From assembly GCF_014694455.1 (NCBI RefSeq), contig NZ_JAAUWT010000001.1, positions 248,001-312,000 on the forward strand: a stretch of 64,000 nt of DNA, in the 5' to 3' direction. The stretch comes from Vibrio sp. S9_S30 (GTDB taxonomy: Bacteria > Pseudomonadota > Gammaproteobacteria > Enterobacterales > Vibrionaceae). Positions 53,389 to 62,872 of the stretch are shown here, in pieces (position 1 is the stretch's first letter; every line of letters begins with the position of its first letter). The notes below the pieces were generated by a model. It was not told where the DNA came from, searched no databases, and saw only the letters and a program-made list of their open reading frames with translations. Made by a program: the position numbers and the translations under genes.

Positions 53389-54414
53389 TTACTTGTCTCC
53401 GCTCCAAAGTGCATTTTGTGGTGGTAGTTCTGGCTGACGTTCTTTTTGGTCTTGAGCGTTGAGTTTTTTCCAACGCTTCATGCCTTTGTGAGAACGCAGT
53501 TGCGGGTTAGCAATTTCGTCTACCGCGAAGTTAAGCAGTGCAAGACCGGTAACAAGCAGCGTCAATGCCATACATGGAGCAACAAGTTCCCACCAAGCGC
53601 CAATCAGCATTGATGAAGAAGTTTGCACGTTGTAAAGCATGATGCCCCAACTGATGGTGCTTGGGTCGCCAAGACCGAGGAACGAGATTGTGGCTTCCAT
53701 CATGATGGCGTACATCACTGAGCCGATGAAGCTAGCACCTACGATTGGGATAAGATTTGGCAAGATTTCAACGAAGATGATTCTCCAAGAAGATTCACCC
53801 AAGACCTCTGCCGCTTTAACAAACTCTTTCTCGCGCAGTGCCAATGTTTGTGAGCGGATAACCCTTGCTCCCCAAGCCCAGGAGGTACACCCCACTATGA
53901 TGGCAATGGTTAACGGCCCTGCCTCACCAATAAACGCCGCCAGTACAAACAAGAGTGGGTATTGCGGAATAACGAGCATGATATTCATTGCGGCAGTCAG
54001 AATGTCATCGACTCGACCCCCAAAGTAACCTGCTGAGATACCAATGATAGTGGCAAGGAAACACACGGTAATACCCGCACCAAAGCCGACTGAAAGTGAT
54101 ACGCGAGCACCGTAAGCTAGCTGAGACCATACGTCACGTCCCATGCGCGTTGTCCCTAAAACATGCTCTGCTTTTTTAGACATCAGCAGAGTTCGACGGT
54201 CTGTTGCTAAGTTTTCTGCAACCCATCCATCAGGACTGTTTTGAGCGGCCTTTACCACGAAACCAGGGTATTCATGAGGTTTACCTGTACGCTTATCTGG
54301 TGCGTGTTTTGTAATCATCGGTGCTGCTAAAGCCATGAATAAGAACAGGCTAAGAATAATGACACCAATCATTGCAACTGGGTTACCCCAAACTAATTTA
54401 GCGAAACCTTTCAT
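53389..54414 (-). CDS. Chito-oligosaccharide ABC transporter, permease (DppC type)
   Basis: The 341-residue inner-membrane protein has about six membrane segments and the EAA-like loop AAEVLGESSWRIIFVEILPNL. It has a long periplasmic loop after TM1 (residues 35-95), as DppC proteins do. It starts 2 bases after the DppB-type permease gene. Confidence 0.93.
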   Translation of the reverse strand: MKGFAKLVWGNPVAMIGVIILSLFLFMALAAPMITKHAPDKRTGKPHEYPGFVVKAAQNSPDGWVAENLATDRRTLLMSKKAEHVLGTTRMGRDVWSQLAYGARVSLSVGFGAGITVCFLATIIGISAGYFGGRVDDILTAAMNIMLVIPQYPLLFVLAAFIGEAGPLTIAIIVGCTSWAWGARVIRSQTLALREKEFVKAAEVLGESSWRIIFVEILPNLIPIVGASFIGSVMYAIMMEATISFLGLGDPSTISWGIMLYNVQTSSSMLIGAWWELVAPCMALTLLVTGLALLNFAVDEIANPQLRSHKGMKRWKKLNAQDQKERQPELPPQNALWSGDK

Positions 54415-54416
54415 GA

Positions 54417-55403
54417 TTATTTGCCTCCCTTACGTAGGCGTGGGTCAAGAACCACATACAACATGTCTGCAACCAGGTTAAAGAACAACATAAACAGGGT
54501 CATAATGAGTAGTTGTCCCTGAAGTACTTGGTAATCACGAGCGTGAATAGCGTTAAATAACACTGAGCCAAGACCAGGGTAGTTAAAGATGATTTCGATG
54601 ATAAGCTGACCACCGATCGCCATGCCAAGAGACATAGAAAGGGCTGTCACACTCGGAAGTAGGGCGTTACGGGCTGCATAGTTGAACACCACTCGGTTTT
54701 CACTTAGACCCTTGCCTTTCGCCATGGTGATGTAATCTTCAGCCAACAAGTTGATCATGTTGTTACGCATGTTCACCAAAAAGCCACCGATTTGTACAAC
54801 GGACGCACAGAATAAAGGAAGAATGGCGTGATAAGCGGCGTCTTTATAAAATTCCCAGCTCGTCCATTCAGGTAATGTCCCTGCTGTGTAGGCGTACCCC
54901 GTAGGGAACCACTTAAGACCAATCGCAAAGGTAAACAAAGCCAGCATCGCAATAACAACCTGCGGTACAGCCTGAATGATCAACATACCTGGAGTGATAA
55001 AGGTGTCGTAACGGCTACCACGTTTCCAAGCCGCGAAAATACCTAATATAGAGCCGATCGAAAAGGATAGAACAACGGCAGTACCGGCTAGGAATAGTGA
55101 CCAGCCAAACGCGCTACCCAGCAGCTCGTTTACACTGAGAGGGTAGAACTGAATTGACGTGCCCAGTTCCCAACTTAGGATGTTTTTCATGTAGGCAAAA
55201 TACTGCACCCAAATTGGACCATCCACAAAGCCCAGTAGTTGTTTCATTGCTTCAATACGCTCAGGGGTTACCTGAACCGAAGCGTTAGCGAACATCATGG
55301 TAACAGGGTCACCTGGCATTGCTCGCGGAATGATGAAGTTCAAAGTGGCTGCAACTAACAGCGCAATAAAGTAAAACGACAAACGTCTTAAAAAATATCC
55401 CAT
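54417..55403 (-). CDS. Chito-oligosaccharide ABC transporter, permease (DppB type)
   Basis: The 328-residue protein has six membrane segments, beginning MGYFLRRLSFYFIALLVAATLNFIIPR as in DppB. The coupling loop is MAKGKGLSENRVVFNYAARNALLPSVTAL near 225-253. It lies downstream of the binding-protein gene, separated by a hairpin. Confidence 0.94.
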   Translation of the reverse strand: MGYFLRRLSFYFIALLVAATLNFIIPRAMPGDPVTMMFANASVQVTPERIEAMKQLLGFVDGPIWVQYFAYMKNILSWELGTSIQFYPLSVNELLGSAFGWSLFLAGTAVVLSFSIGSILGIFAAWKRGSRYDTFITPGMLIIQAVPQVVIAMLALFTFAIGLKWFPTGYAYTAGTLPEWTSWEFYKDAAYHAILPLFCASVVQIGGFLVNMRNNMINLLAEDYITMAKGKGLSENRVVFNYAARNALLPSVTALSMSLGMAIGGQLIIEIIFNYPGLGSVLFNAIHARDYQVLQGQLLIMTLFMLFFNLVADMLYVVLDPRLRKGGK

Positions 55404-55525
55404 AACTTATACCTTACTCACCCAGATTTTTTACCTGATCCTGGTTTCAGGACGCCCTATTTGGAACGAAAAACCCCCTGACGACGAGCGCCATACCTTA
55501 AACAACTAGGGAGAGGGTTTAGAGA

Positions 55526-55548
55526 GCGGTGCACGGAATGCGCACCGC
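55526..55548 (-). promoter_or_regulatory. Hairpin after the binding-protein gene
   Basis: GCGGTGC / GCACCGC closes a 9-base loop 12 bases beyond the stop. There is no T-run. In ABC operons such hairpins protect the upstream binding-protein message, giving it higher levels than the permeases. Confidence 0.55.
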
Positions 55549-55560
55549 AAAGTTTATTGC

Positions 55561-57240
55561 TTACTTAACTGGTTTTAGGTCCAGTACGTGAAGCAGACGC
55601 TCAGGGATACCGGCCCATACATTTGGACGTCCCTTCGGATTCTTCTCACTCCACCAACCTGTGAAACGAGTTGTGTTGTATTGGTACATGTAAGCACCAG
55701 ACATCACAGGAATCGTTACTTGGTTAGAGGCGATGATTTGTTGAATACCATGAGCGATTTCAAGTTGCTCGTTTTTGTTTGCCGTCTTGTAGAAGCTGTC
55801 TAGAAGTGAATCTAGCTTGCTGTCTTTGAAGTAGTGCATTGCAAAACGAGGCATACCAGCACCTTCTTGAAGGTTTGAGTTGTACGCACTGTTCCAGTAT
55901 ATGTACGGGTCTGCACCGTGGAAGTAGTTTGTGTATGCAACGTCGTAAGTACCTTCCAGCATCGCTTGGTTGTACACTGAGAAGTCAGGAGTACGTGCAC
56001 GTGCTTTGATGCCAACTTCTTGAAGCTGCTCAACCGCTAACTGTACTGTGTTGTTAAAGTCTGTCCAACCGTTTGGAGACTGAACCAACAACTCAAAAGA
56101 TTTGCCCGATGGCGTGTCAACGAAACCATCGTTGTTTACGTCTTTGAAGCCCGCTTTATTCAGAAGTGCTTTAGCACCATCAACATTGTACGTGTTGTAG
56201 ACCTTGTACTTGTTGTGCGTCTTTTCATCAGACCATGCTTCAAACGCATAACCTAGACCAGATGCAAAGTCATTGACCGTACCGCCACCGTAAAACGCGA
56301 TGTCGATGATCGTTTGACGGTCTAGAGCCATAGAGAATGCACGGCGGAAGTCGACGTTAGTCAGTGCTTCGTTTTTCGCGGCATCTGGGTTCTTGAAGTT
56401 TACAACAAACGCCTGAGTGCCTGATGGCGGGTACCAGTAGTGGTGTTTAGGGCTTGCTGCTGCGTAAGTACGGTCGATGTCTGGAATGAACGAAGAAGTC
56501 CAGTCTAGTTCGCTGTTAACAACTTTACCTAAGAATTGGTCGTTGTTGGCGATTTGAGGAACACGTAGACAGTCCACCTCTAGGTTATCGTTATCCCAGT
56601 ATTGTGGGTTACGACATTGAACGTAAAGCTGAGGTGTGAAAGTCGCAATTTCTGTGAATGGACCTGAACCCACAGGGTTTTCGTTCATAAAGGTTGTTGG
56701 GTCTTCAACTTTAGACCAAATGTGCTCAGGTACGATAGAAACTTTAGCAATTTCGTAAGGTACGTTTGAGTTCGCTTCGGTCAAACGGAAGCGTACTTTG
56801 TATTCGTCGATTTTCTCAACATTCGCAACCCAGTTGTTTGTACCATGCTGGTCAAGAGCGGGGGTTTTCTTCACAAGGTCGAAAGAGAATATCACGTCGT
56901 CTGCAGTGAACTTTTCACCATCCGACCATTTCACACCTTTACGAATGTCAAAAGTTACGCTCATTAGGTCGTCAGACATTTTAAAGTCTTCAGCCAAACG
57001 CATAACTGGCGTGTTGCCGTGCATTTCGTTAAACACAACCAAAGGCTCGTACAGGAAGTCCCAAGTGGTGTGAAGGTGAGTGGCACCCAAGAACGGGTTG
57101 AAGTTACGAACGAACGTGGTGAACTCTTTCGGGTGAATAGTCAGTTCACTACGCTCTGCAGCTGAAACTACTGGAGCGACGGCAGTTGCTGCAGCAACTA
57201 CTGCGACTGCTAGCGCTGTCTTTTTAATATTGGCAAGCAT
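55561..57240 (-). CDS. cbp: Periplasmic chitooligosaccharide-binding protein (CBP)
   Basis: The 559-residue family 5 solute-binding protein has a signal peptide of about 27 residues (ends VVSAAER). The mature protein starts with ERSELTIHPKEFTTF. The sequence follows the V. cholerae CBP (VC0620) pattern. CBP binds (GlcNAc)n and also holds ChiS inactive in the absence of ligand, so it is both importer and sensor partner. It is the first gene of the large minus-strand chitin operon, with an 890-base region before it. Confidence 0.94.
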   Translation of the reverse strand: MLANIKKTALAVAVVAAATAVAPVVSAAERSELTIHPKEFTTFVRNFNPFLGATHLHTTWDFLYEPLVVFNEMHGNTPVMRLAEDFKMSDDLMSVTFDIRKGVKWSDGEKFTADDVIFSFDLVKKTPALDQHGTNNWVANVEKIDEYKVRFRLTEANSNVPYEIAKVSIVPEHIWSKVEDPTTFMNENPVGSGPFTEIATFTPQLYVQCRNPQYWDNDNLEVDCLRVPQIANNDQFLGKVVNSELDWTSSFIPDIDRTYAAASPKHHYWYPPSGTQAFVVNFKNPDAAKNEALTNVDFRRAFSMALDRQTIIDIAFYGGGTVNDFASGLGYAFEAWSDEKTHNKYKVYNTYNVDGAKALLNKAGFKDVNNDGFVDTPSGKSFELLVQSPNGWTDFNNTVQLAVEQLQEVGIKARARTPDFSVYNQAMLEGTYDVAYTNYFHGADPYIYWNSAYNSNLQEGAGMPRFAMHYFKDSKLDSLLDSFYKTANKNEQLEIAHGIQQIIASNQVTIPVMSGAYMYQYNTTRFTGWWSEKNPKGRPNVWAGIPERLLHVLDLKPVK

Positions 57241-58079
57241 AGCTGTTCCTTACTCATTGCTTTTATTTCACTAAATGGATGTGAATGTCATCAATTGATA
57301 AACACTCGCCGGGGCTATCCCAACATCCGCCAACTTCGACAGTGGAAAGAAGTTGGGTGGCCTATAGCCTTCGGTCAGGGCTAAGAAAACACCTTGCAGA
57401 GTCAATGGTCAAACAGGGTGTCCGTTAAAAACGTCAAAACGGCATTTAACTACGTCATAAACGTCAAAATTAGGTTTGCTGTGTGTTTTTTAGTCAAAAT
57501 TTACAGTGTGATCAATATCTAATTAAGAGGGGGGGTAATCTTAATTTGTTAGTGATTACTAACCCCTTGCTACTTGTTGCGTTGGGCTTTTTTCAGTGAC
57601 CTCTCTTTAAAGAGATCTTACTCACTATCTGATTTTTACGTTAATTTACATCGAAGAAATTATTCTGACAATTTGTTGTGACTGGCTTCTCAAAGACGTA
57701 ACAAAACAAAGGATTTACCTGAAAATTCGTAAAAATAACGAAATATAAAGCCATTCAGTGTCGTGATTTCAGGGTTATTTTAAACAGTGAAATAACGGAA
57801 TCTGACTCACGGGATAAAAACAAATCGTATTGTACAAAACCGCCTTACATTCATTAGGTCGTCAGATTCGTATAAAGGAATCGGTAGGCTGGATATGGTA
57901 CAAACATGGTTTTCAAATCGGCTTCTGTGTGATGTTTGCACCGTTTAAGAGGATTCGCTTCCTGATTTCAATCAAGTGTGATGAGGTCAGTAGAATGGCT
58001 TCTATAGGTCATCAATGCTACTGAATGTGGATAGGGTAGGAAGGGGCTGTGGCGCTGAAAGGGTGAAGCATGATGACAA
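57241..58079 (-). promoter_or_regulatory. Control region of the chitin operon, no gene seen
   Basis: These 840 bases hold no open frame I can support; the 64-codon frame at 57830 on the plus strand has no recognisable ribosome site or homology. The inverted repeat CCAACTTC / GAAGTTGG at 57330-57356 lies 90-116 bases before cbp. A T/A-rich segment with TGTGA half-sites is at 57500-57520. In V. cholerae this region carries ChiS-binding sites and the chb promoter; by position it should do the same here. Confidence 0.6.
57677..57692 (-). promoter_or_regulatory. Candidate CRP site before cbp
   Basis: TGTGA-N6-TCTCA matches the CRP consensus TGTGA-N6-TCACA at 9 of 10 positions. It lies 437-452 bases before cbp, further than a typical activating site. 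Confidence 0.35.
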
Positions 58080-58108
58080 TAAAAAAGGCTTCTTACTCGA
58101 AGCCTTTG
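58080..58108 (-). terminator. Terminator of chiS
   Basis: AAAGGCTTC / GAAGCCTTT encloses TTACTC; on the minus strand it runs into TTTTTTATT, 28 bases beyond the chiS stop. Confidence 0.85.
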
Positions 58109-58135
58109 TTTGCTTTAATCGCCTTGCTGCCTGTG

Positions 58136-61100
58136 TTACGACGTTAAGAGCTTTTGCAGTTTATCTCTTAGTGTAATCAGCTTTTCACGTTGGCTACTCG
58201 GGGTATGGCAATGCTCTAATATGAACTCAATAGAGTTTATGACGGTTCGCCATCTTGGCGTTTTTGGCAGTGTTTCCACTCTCAAATACTTGTCGAGCGT
58301 TCGGGTTTGAAGTGTGCTTCTGTCTAGATAGACACGCCATAGTCCACTTTGCTCCGCGAAAGAGAACTTCGTCTGACCCGTTTCAGACTCCCAGTAATCG
58401 ATGGCTGTCGTCATTGAATCGACGAGAATTTCTCTCATCAGCTCTTGTTTATCCCCGCCACGCCCCGATACTTTGTCGGCGATGCGCGTAAATTCGCCAC
58501 CTAGCTCTTTTAGCTGTTGCAGCTTGCCCTTATCTCCTTCAAACGCATAGCTCGACAACGCTTCTACGGCGGTTTCTAGGTTGTTAATTCTGGTGGCATT
58601 TAAGCCACCACCAACATTGAATATATACATATAGTGGATATCGGATCCTTCAGGGAGTTTTAGCACGTCTGCAGAGATGTGGTCGCGCCGATCATCGATG
58701 TATACATCAATACCCCCACAGAAATGATCTTGCTGAAGGTTTAGATATTTAGGGGCGATGACCTCATCGCCATTCGACCGTTTAAGTTGCTCTTGTGTTC
58801 GCTTAAACAGCTTTGCCGCGGCTTCGTTAGCGAAACGAATTCTACCATCGTCTCGAAGGCAAAGGATGGCTTCAGGAGCTGACTCTAATTGCTCAAGCAG
58901 CCTACCTTGCGTTTCAAGCAAGTTTGCCTCGACAAGTGCACGTTGTTTTAATTCAGCTTGCAGTTTGTCGTTCTCAATTCTTCTAAGTTCTGCTTTACTT
59001 GCCGCGAGGTGAGCTTTAATTCGTGATGCAAGTTCTAACTTGTTGAATGGTTTAGTGAGATAGTCATTAGCACCACTGTCAAAGCCTTTGATTCTGTCAT
59101 TAGTTTGGCTTAAAGCCGTGAGCATGATGATGGGGAGCTCTGAGTGGTCATAGCTTAATCTGAGTTGTTCACATACTTGATAACCGCTTAACCCTGGCAT
59201 CATAACGTCTAAAAGGAGCAGTTCAGGTTTCTCTTGCTGTACAGATTCTAAGACCTCAGTACCGTCTTTCGCTGTTTTTACTCTGTAGCCTTCCATTTTG
59301 AGGAAACTGTCTAGAATCTGTAGGTTCACTGGTTCGTCATCCGCAACAACAATCAGTGGACCATCTGGATTCTCAGGGAGTGAATTCTCATCCAGCTTAG
59401 CGCTGTCAGGTGCCTGAAAATGGCTTTGTGTACCTAGCTGTTTGGAGGTGGAAATTTCTTCTTCAGAGGCGAGAGGTAACGAGAAACTGAATGTGGTTCC
59501 CACCAAAGGTTGGCTGCTGACATACAGCGTCCCCCCCATCAGTTCGATTAACTGACGGCTGATCGATAATCCTAGTCCAGCTCCTTGCCGATAGCGACTA
59601 GAGTCTTGGCCAGCTTGAATCAAGGGTTCGAATATATGTTCCAGTTGTTCTGCTGGAATACCTTGCCCCGTATCGACGACTTGCACCCTAAGCTTCTCGT
59701 CGAGTACGGTAGCGGAAATCACAATTTTGCCTTCAGATGTGTACTTAATGGCATTGCCGATCAGGTTGTAAAGTACTTGCTCAATGCGTTGTGGATCGGC
59801 GGAAACCAAAGGGAGATCCATTGGAACTTGATTGATGATCCTGATGGATTTATTGCCCAGTAAGTGTTGGGATAGTTCTAAAACAAGCCGAGTTGATGAG
59901 GATAAGTTTACTGCTGAAGCTTGAATATCTAAGCTACCATAGCGCATCTTATGGTAATCGAGTAAATCATCAACCAACGTTGCCAGCCTTTGACCACTGT
60001 TGATGATGATATCCAATTGATGTTTTTGATTGGCTGGGATCGGACCATTTGCGCCACTGATTAGAGCTTCGGCAATACCAACCATTCCGTGTAATGGTGT
60101 TCTCAATTCGTGAGAAGTCGTTGCGAGAAACTCATCTTTTAACTTATTGGCAAGCTGCAATTCATCATTTTGGTTTTGAATTATCTTCAAGTGTGTTTCT
60201 AGTTCTTCATTCTGGGATTTTATGGTTAGAATCTTTTCACGTATGGAGCGCTGCATGCGCTGAAAGCTGACGCCTAATCTGCCTATTTCATCTTTACGTT
60301 TTGTCTCAAACATCACTTCATCTAGGTCTCCAGCAGACACGCGTTCCGCAGACCAAGTGAGTTTGAGAAGAGGAGAGGTAATAAAATTGGACAGATAATG
60401 TGAACAAATGACCACCAAGATGATCGCGATGAACATGGTCACCACAAACACTTTCTCAAGTTGTTGGATCCGCGCAAACGCTTCTGCTTCTGTGCGCTCG
60501 GCAACTAATGCCCATTCGATGTTTTGAATTTTAATGTTTGTGTATGCGGCAATGATCTTTTCACCAGAGGTGTTTACAAATGTTGTTACCGACGTTTGAT
60601 CGCTTAATGCGAGGTTGATGACCTCGGCACTTTCGTCAATTTCTTCTTGAGATACGTTAAAAATGCGCGCCGCTTTGTCATTACCGACTAAGAAAGCTTT
60701 GATTGTTTTGCTTGTCGCTGCATCTTCAAACAAAGACAAAAGTTTGGTACTTGGTAGGCGAAACAGCGCATAACTGTGCAGGTATTCATGTTGAAGAATA
60801 GGGGCGGCAAACCATGCGACATGTTCATTGCCCTCTAAAGCAAAGTCCGACATGGCAATAGGGGTAATATCTTGGTTATCTTTGTGCTTTTTCACTTTTT
60901 CTTTTAATGCACTAAAGGTTTTCCCAAGGTTGCTTTCACTGTATTTTCCAGTGATTAGGTTAGTGCCGTAGTTGTCGTATTTATTTAGGGAATAGACGAC
61001 ATTACCATCCATATCAACCAATAAAATATCGTCAAAATCACTGCGTTTAAGCAAATCGACATAGCGGCGGTGATAGCGTTTGTGCATTAACCGATAGCGC

Positions 61101-61513
61101 TCACTGCCTTGATAGTCCTCGGACTCTGGTAGAATCGAGGTTTTTATTTGATCGCCAGAACCTGGTATGTAACGTTGCTGTGCATAGCTTCGAGCTTGTT
61201 CAATGGTTTCGCCTAAGTTATTAAAAGCATTGATTAAACCGTAGAATCTTCCTCCACTATTATACGCTAGCTCAGAACGGACAAAGCCCATCACTTCAGA
61301 CTCTTTGGCTTCGAAGTAATCAAGCAGCTGTTGTTTTTTTGTGTCTCGAACTGAAAGTAGGTGAGACGTACTTTGTTCTTGTAAGTCTTTACTGTGAGAC
61401 TGTAAAAAAAACAGCGCGATCATCGTCAGTGGCGTGATGCTCAAAACGAGAAATGCCACCATTAATGTGTGCTGAAGACGTTTAAATTTTTGTTTTTTAT
61501 TAGGTTTAAACAT
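58136..61513 (-). CDS. chiS: Chitin-sensing hybrid histidine kinase ChiS
   Basis: The 1125-residue membrane regulator has TM1 near 17-36, a periplasmic sensor of about 340 residues, TM2 near 365-388, HAMP to about 440, a coiled coil, HisKA with H468 (TSHELRTPLHG), HATPase with NAIKYT, DTGQGIP and GAGLGLS, a receiver with D769 (LLLLDVMMPG), a PAS-like segment near 880-930, and a C-terminal segment of about 190 residues. V. cholerae ChiS has H469 and D772 at the matching sites, and its C-terminal part binds DNA at the chb promoter directly from the membrane. CBP represses it without chitin oligosaccharide. All phosphorelay residues are present. Confidence 0.96.
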   Translation of the reverse strand: MFKPNKKQKFKRLQHTLMVAFLVLSITPLTMIALFFLQSHSKDLQEQSTSHLLSVRDTKKQQLLDYFEAKESEVMGFVRSELAYNSGGRFYGLINAFNNLGETIEQARSYAQQRYIPGSGDQIKTSILPESEDYQGSERYRLMHKRYHRRYVDLLKRSDFDDILLVDMDGNVVYSLNKYDNYGTNLITGKYSESNLGKTFSALKEKVKKHKDNQDITPIAMSDFALEGNEHVAWFAAPILQHEYLHSYALFRLPSTKLLSLFEDAATSKTIKAFLVGNDKAARIFNVSQEEIDESAEVINLALSDQTSVTTFVNTSGEKIIAAYTNIKIQNIEWALVAERTEAEAFARIQQLEKVFVVTMFIAIILVVICSHYLSNFITSPLLKLTWSAERVSAGDLDEVMFETKRKDEIGRLGVSFQRMQRSIREKILTIKSQNEELETHLKIIQNQNDELQLANKLKDEFLATTSHELRTPLHGMVGIAEALISGANGPIPANQKHQLDIIINSGQRLATLVDDLLDYHKMRYGSLDIQASAVNLSSSTRLVLELSQHLLGNKSIRIINQVPMDLPLVSADPQRIEQVLYNLIGNAIKYTSEGKIVISATVLDEKLRVQVVDTGQGIPAEQLEHIFEPLIQAGQDSSRYRQGAGLGLSISRQLIELMGGTLYVSSQPLVGTTFSFSLPLASEEEISTSKQLGTQSHFQAPDSAKLDENSLPENPDGPLIVVADDEPVNLQILDSFLKMEGYRVKTAKDGTEVLESVQQEKPELLLLDVMMPGLSGYQVCEQLRLSYDHSELPIIMLTALSQTNDRIKGFDSGANDYLTKPFNKLELASRIKAHLAASKAELRRIENDKLQAELKQRALVEANLLETQGRLLEQLESAPEAILCLRDDGRIRFANEAAAKLFKRTQEQLKRSNGDEVIAPKYLNLQQDHFCGGIDVYIDDRRDHISADVLKLPEGSDIHYMYIFNVGGGLNATRINNLETAVEALSSYAFEGDKGKLQQLKELGGEFTRIADKVSGRGGDKQELMREILVDSMTTAIDYWESETGQTKFSFAEQSGLWRVYLDRSTLQTRTLDKYLRVETLPKTPRWRTVINSIEFILEHCHTPSSQREKLITLRDKLQKLLTS

Positions 61514-61714
61514 AAGTGTCGTTTAAAAAAGCCTATGAACAACTTAAGCCGTTTTCATGGACTACGACGAAAACGACAAAAAGGGAAATGACGATTTTAA
61601 CGTTTATACGAGGTTTTTTTTCTTAATCAAGTAAGTGCCATATAAATCGTGGTCAGTAACGCAAAAATTGGGAGAAGCCAAGCAACCGTCGCAACAGCAT
61701 AGCACTGAAAGTCG

Positions 61715-61742
61715 CTGCCAGCTTGGGAGAGTAGGCTGGCAG
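61715..61742 (-). promoter_or_regulatory. Hairpin between rsmC and chiS
   Basis: CTGCCAGC / GCTGGCAG with a 12-base loop, 8 bases after the rsmC stop. There is no T-run, so it may be a 3'-end stabiliser or a weak terminator. Confidence 0.45.
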
Positions 61743-61749
61743 ATAAATC

Positions 61750-62781
61750 CTAGCGGTTATGCTTTACTGCTTGGTAAATAGCGAACTTTGTTGTTTTTTC
61801 CGCTAATTCGCAGTGACCAAATGCTTTCTCAATGATGGGAGGATACTTTAGAAAGCTATTGGCTACGAGATGTAGTGTCCCGTTTCGATTCAAGTAGTCG
61901 GGGGCTTGAGCCAATAATGTTTCTGTCGCACTGTAGCTAGTATCTAAGCCGGCATGAAACGGCGGATTGGAGATCAAGAAATCATAGGAATCCTTCACAT
62001 CTGAATACACGTCAGTTGCAAAGACATGACCTTCAATATGGTTAGCGGCAAGTGTCGCTTTGGAGGAGGCCACGGCGAGTGCGCTGACATCGCACATAGA
62101 CAAGTTTATATTAGGGAACTGATTCGCCATCGCCGCGCCAATGACGCCTGCACCACACCCGAAATCGAGCACTTTTCCAGCCAAGCTAGGAAGCGTTTTC
62201 AATAGCAATAGAGTACCAAGATCACACTCACCGTGGCTAAACACACCAGGTAAACTTTTTACCGTTAAATCCGCTCCGCCAATGCTGATTGAATAGCTTT
62301 TGTACCATTGTTGGATATTAAATTCAGCAGGCTCTTTGGTGCATTGCCCCCAATAAAACGAGCAGCGGCGTGCTGAATCGTATTTCTTGATAACCCCATA
62401 AGGTTTAAAAAATTTTTCTATACTTTTGATGCCGGAACGGTTTTCTCCAATCACGACAATTTCGGTATCGACACCCAATTTGCTCATCAGCATTGCCAAC
62501 AAATATTCGGCTTCGGCTTTTGCTTTTGGCCAATAGAGCAATATAAGATCGGCGTGGCTTGGCGCTGTAAATTCCGCACCAAAAAAACGTTGAATTGAGT
62601 TGTGGTTTTCAAGTTGGCGGTAGTAACCATAATGGGTCGTAAATACGGAAACACTTTCACAGCTCTTGGCGAGTTCTAAAGGAAACAGGTCTTCTGCTTC
62701 GCCCGCAACCAATACGTGTTTGCCATTAAAATATTCCAGATTTCGCTCTGCAATTTGACTAGGAGCGGTAAATGCCGACAT
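61750..62781 (-). CDS. rsmC: 16S rRNA (guanine-1207-N2) methyltransferase RsmC
   Basis: The 343-residue enzyme has a degenerate N-terminal methyltransferase-like domain and an active C-terminal domain, as RsmC does. The SAM-binding motif is [13 protein letters not shown] near 203-215 and the catalytic motif NPPFHAG is near 267-273. It methylates G1207 of 16S rRNA. It is upstream of chiS on the same strand, separated by 236 bases. Confidence 0.94.
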   Translation of the reverse strand: MSAFTAPSQIAERNLEYFNGKHVLVAGEAEDLFPLELAKSCESVSVFTTHYGYYRQLENHNSIQRFFGAEFTAPSHADLILLYWPKAKAEAEYLLAMLMSKLGVDTEIVVIGENRSGIKSIEKFFKPYGVIKKYDSARRCSFYWGQCTKEPAEFNIQQWYKSYSISIGGADLTVKSLPGVFSHGECDLGTLLLLKTLPSLAGKVLDFGCGAGVIGAAMANQFPNINLSMCDVSALAVASSKATLAANHIEGHVFATDVYSDVKDSYDFLISNPPFHAGLDTSYSATETLLAQAPDYLNRNGTLHLVANSFLKYPPIIEKAFGHCELAEKTTKFAIYQAVKHNR

Positions 62782-62872
62782 GAAAGGATCTCAATAAGAA
62801 AAATATGGTCGGATTCTCGCACAATCCGACCATAGCTTGAAGTGCCTAAGAAGCAATTAAAATCAACAGACG

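Noticed and set aside
57830..58024. 64-codon gene in the chitin control region
   Set aside because: No ribosome site, no recognisable sequence and unlikely composition; treated as a chance frame.
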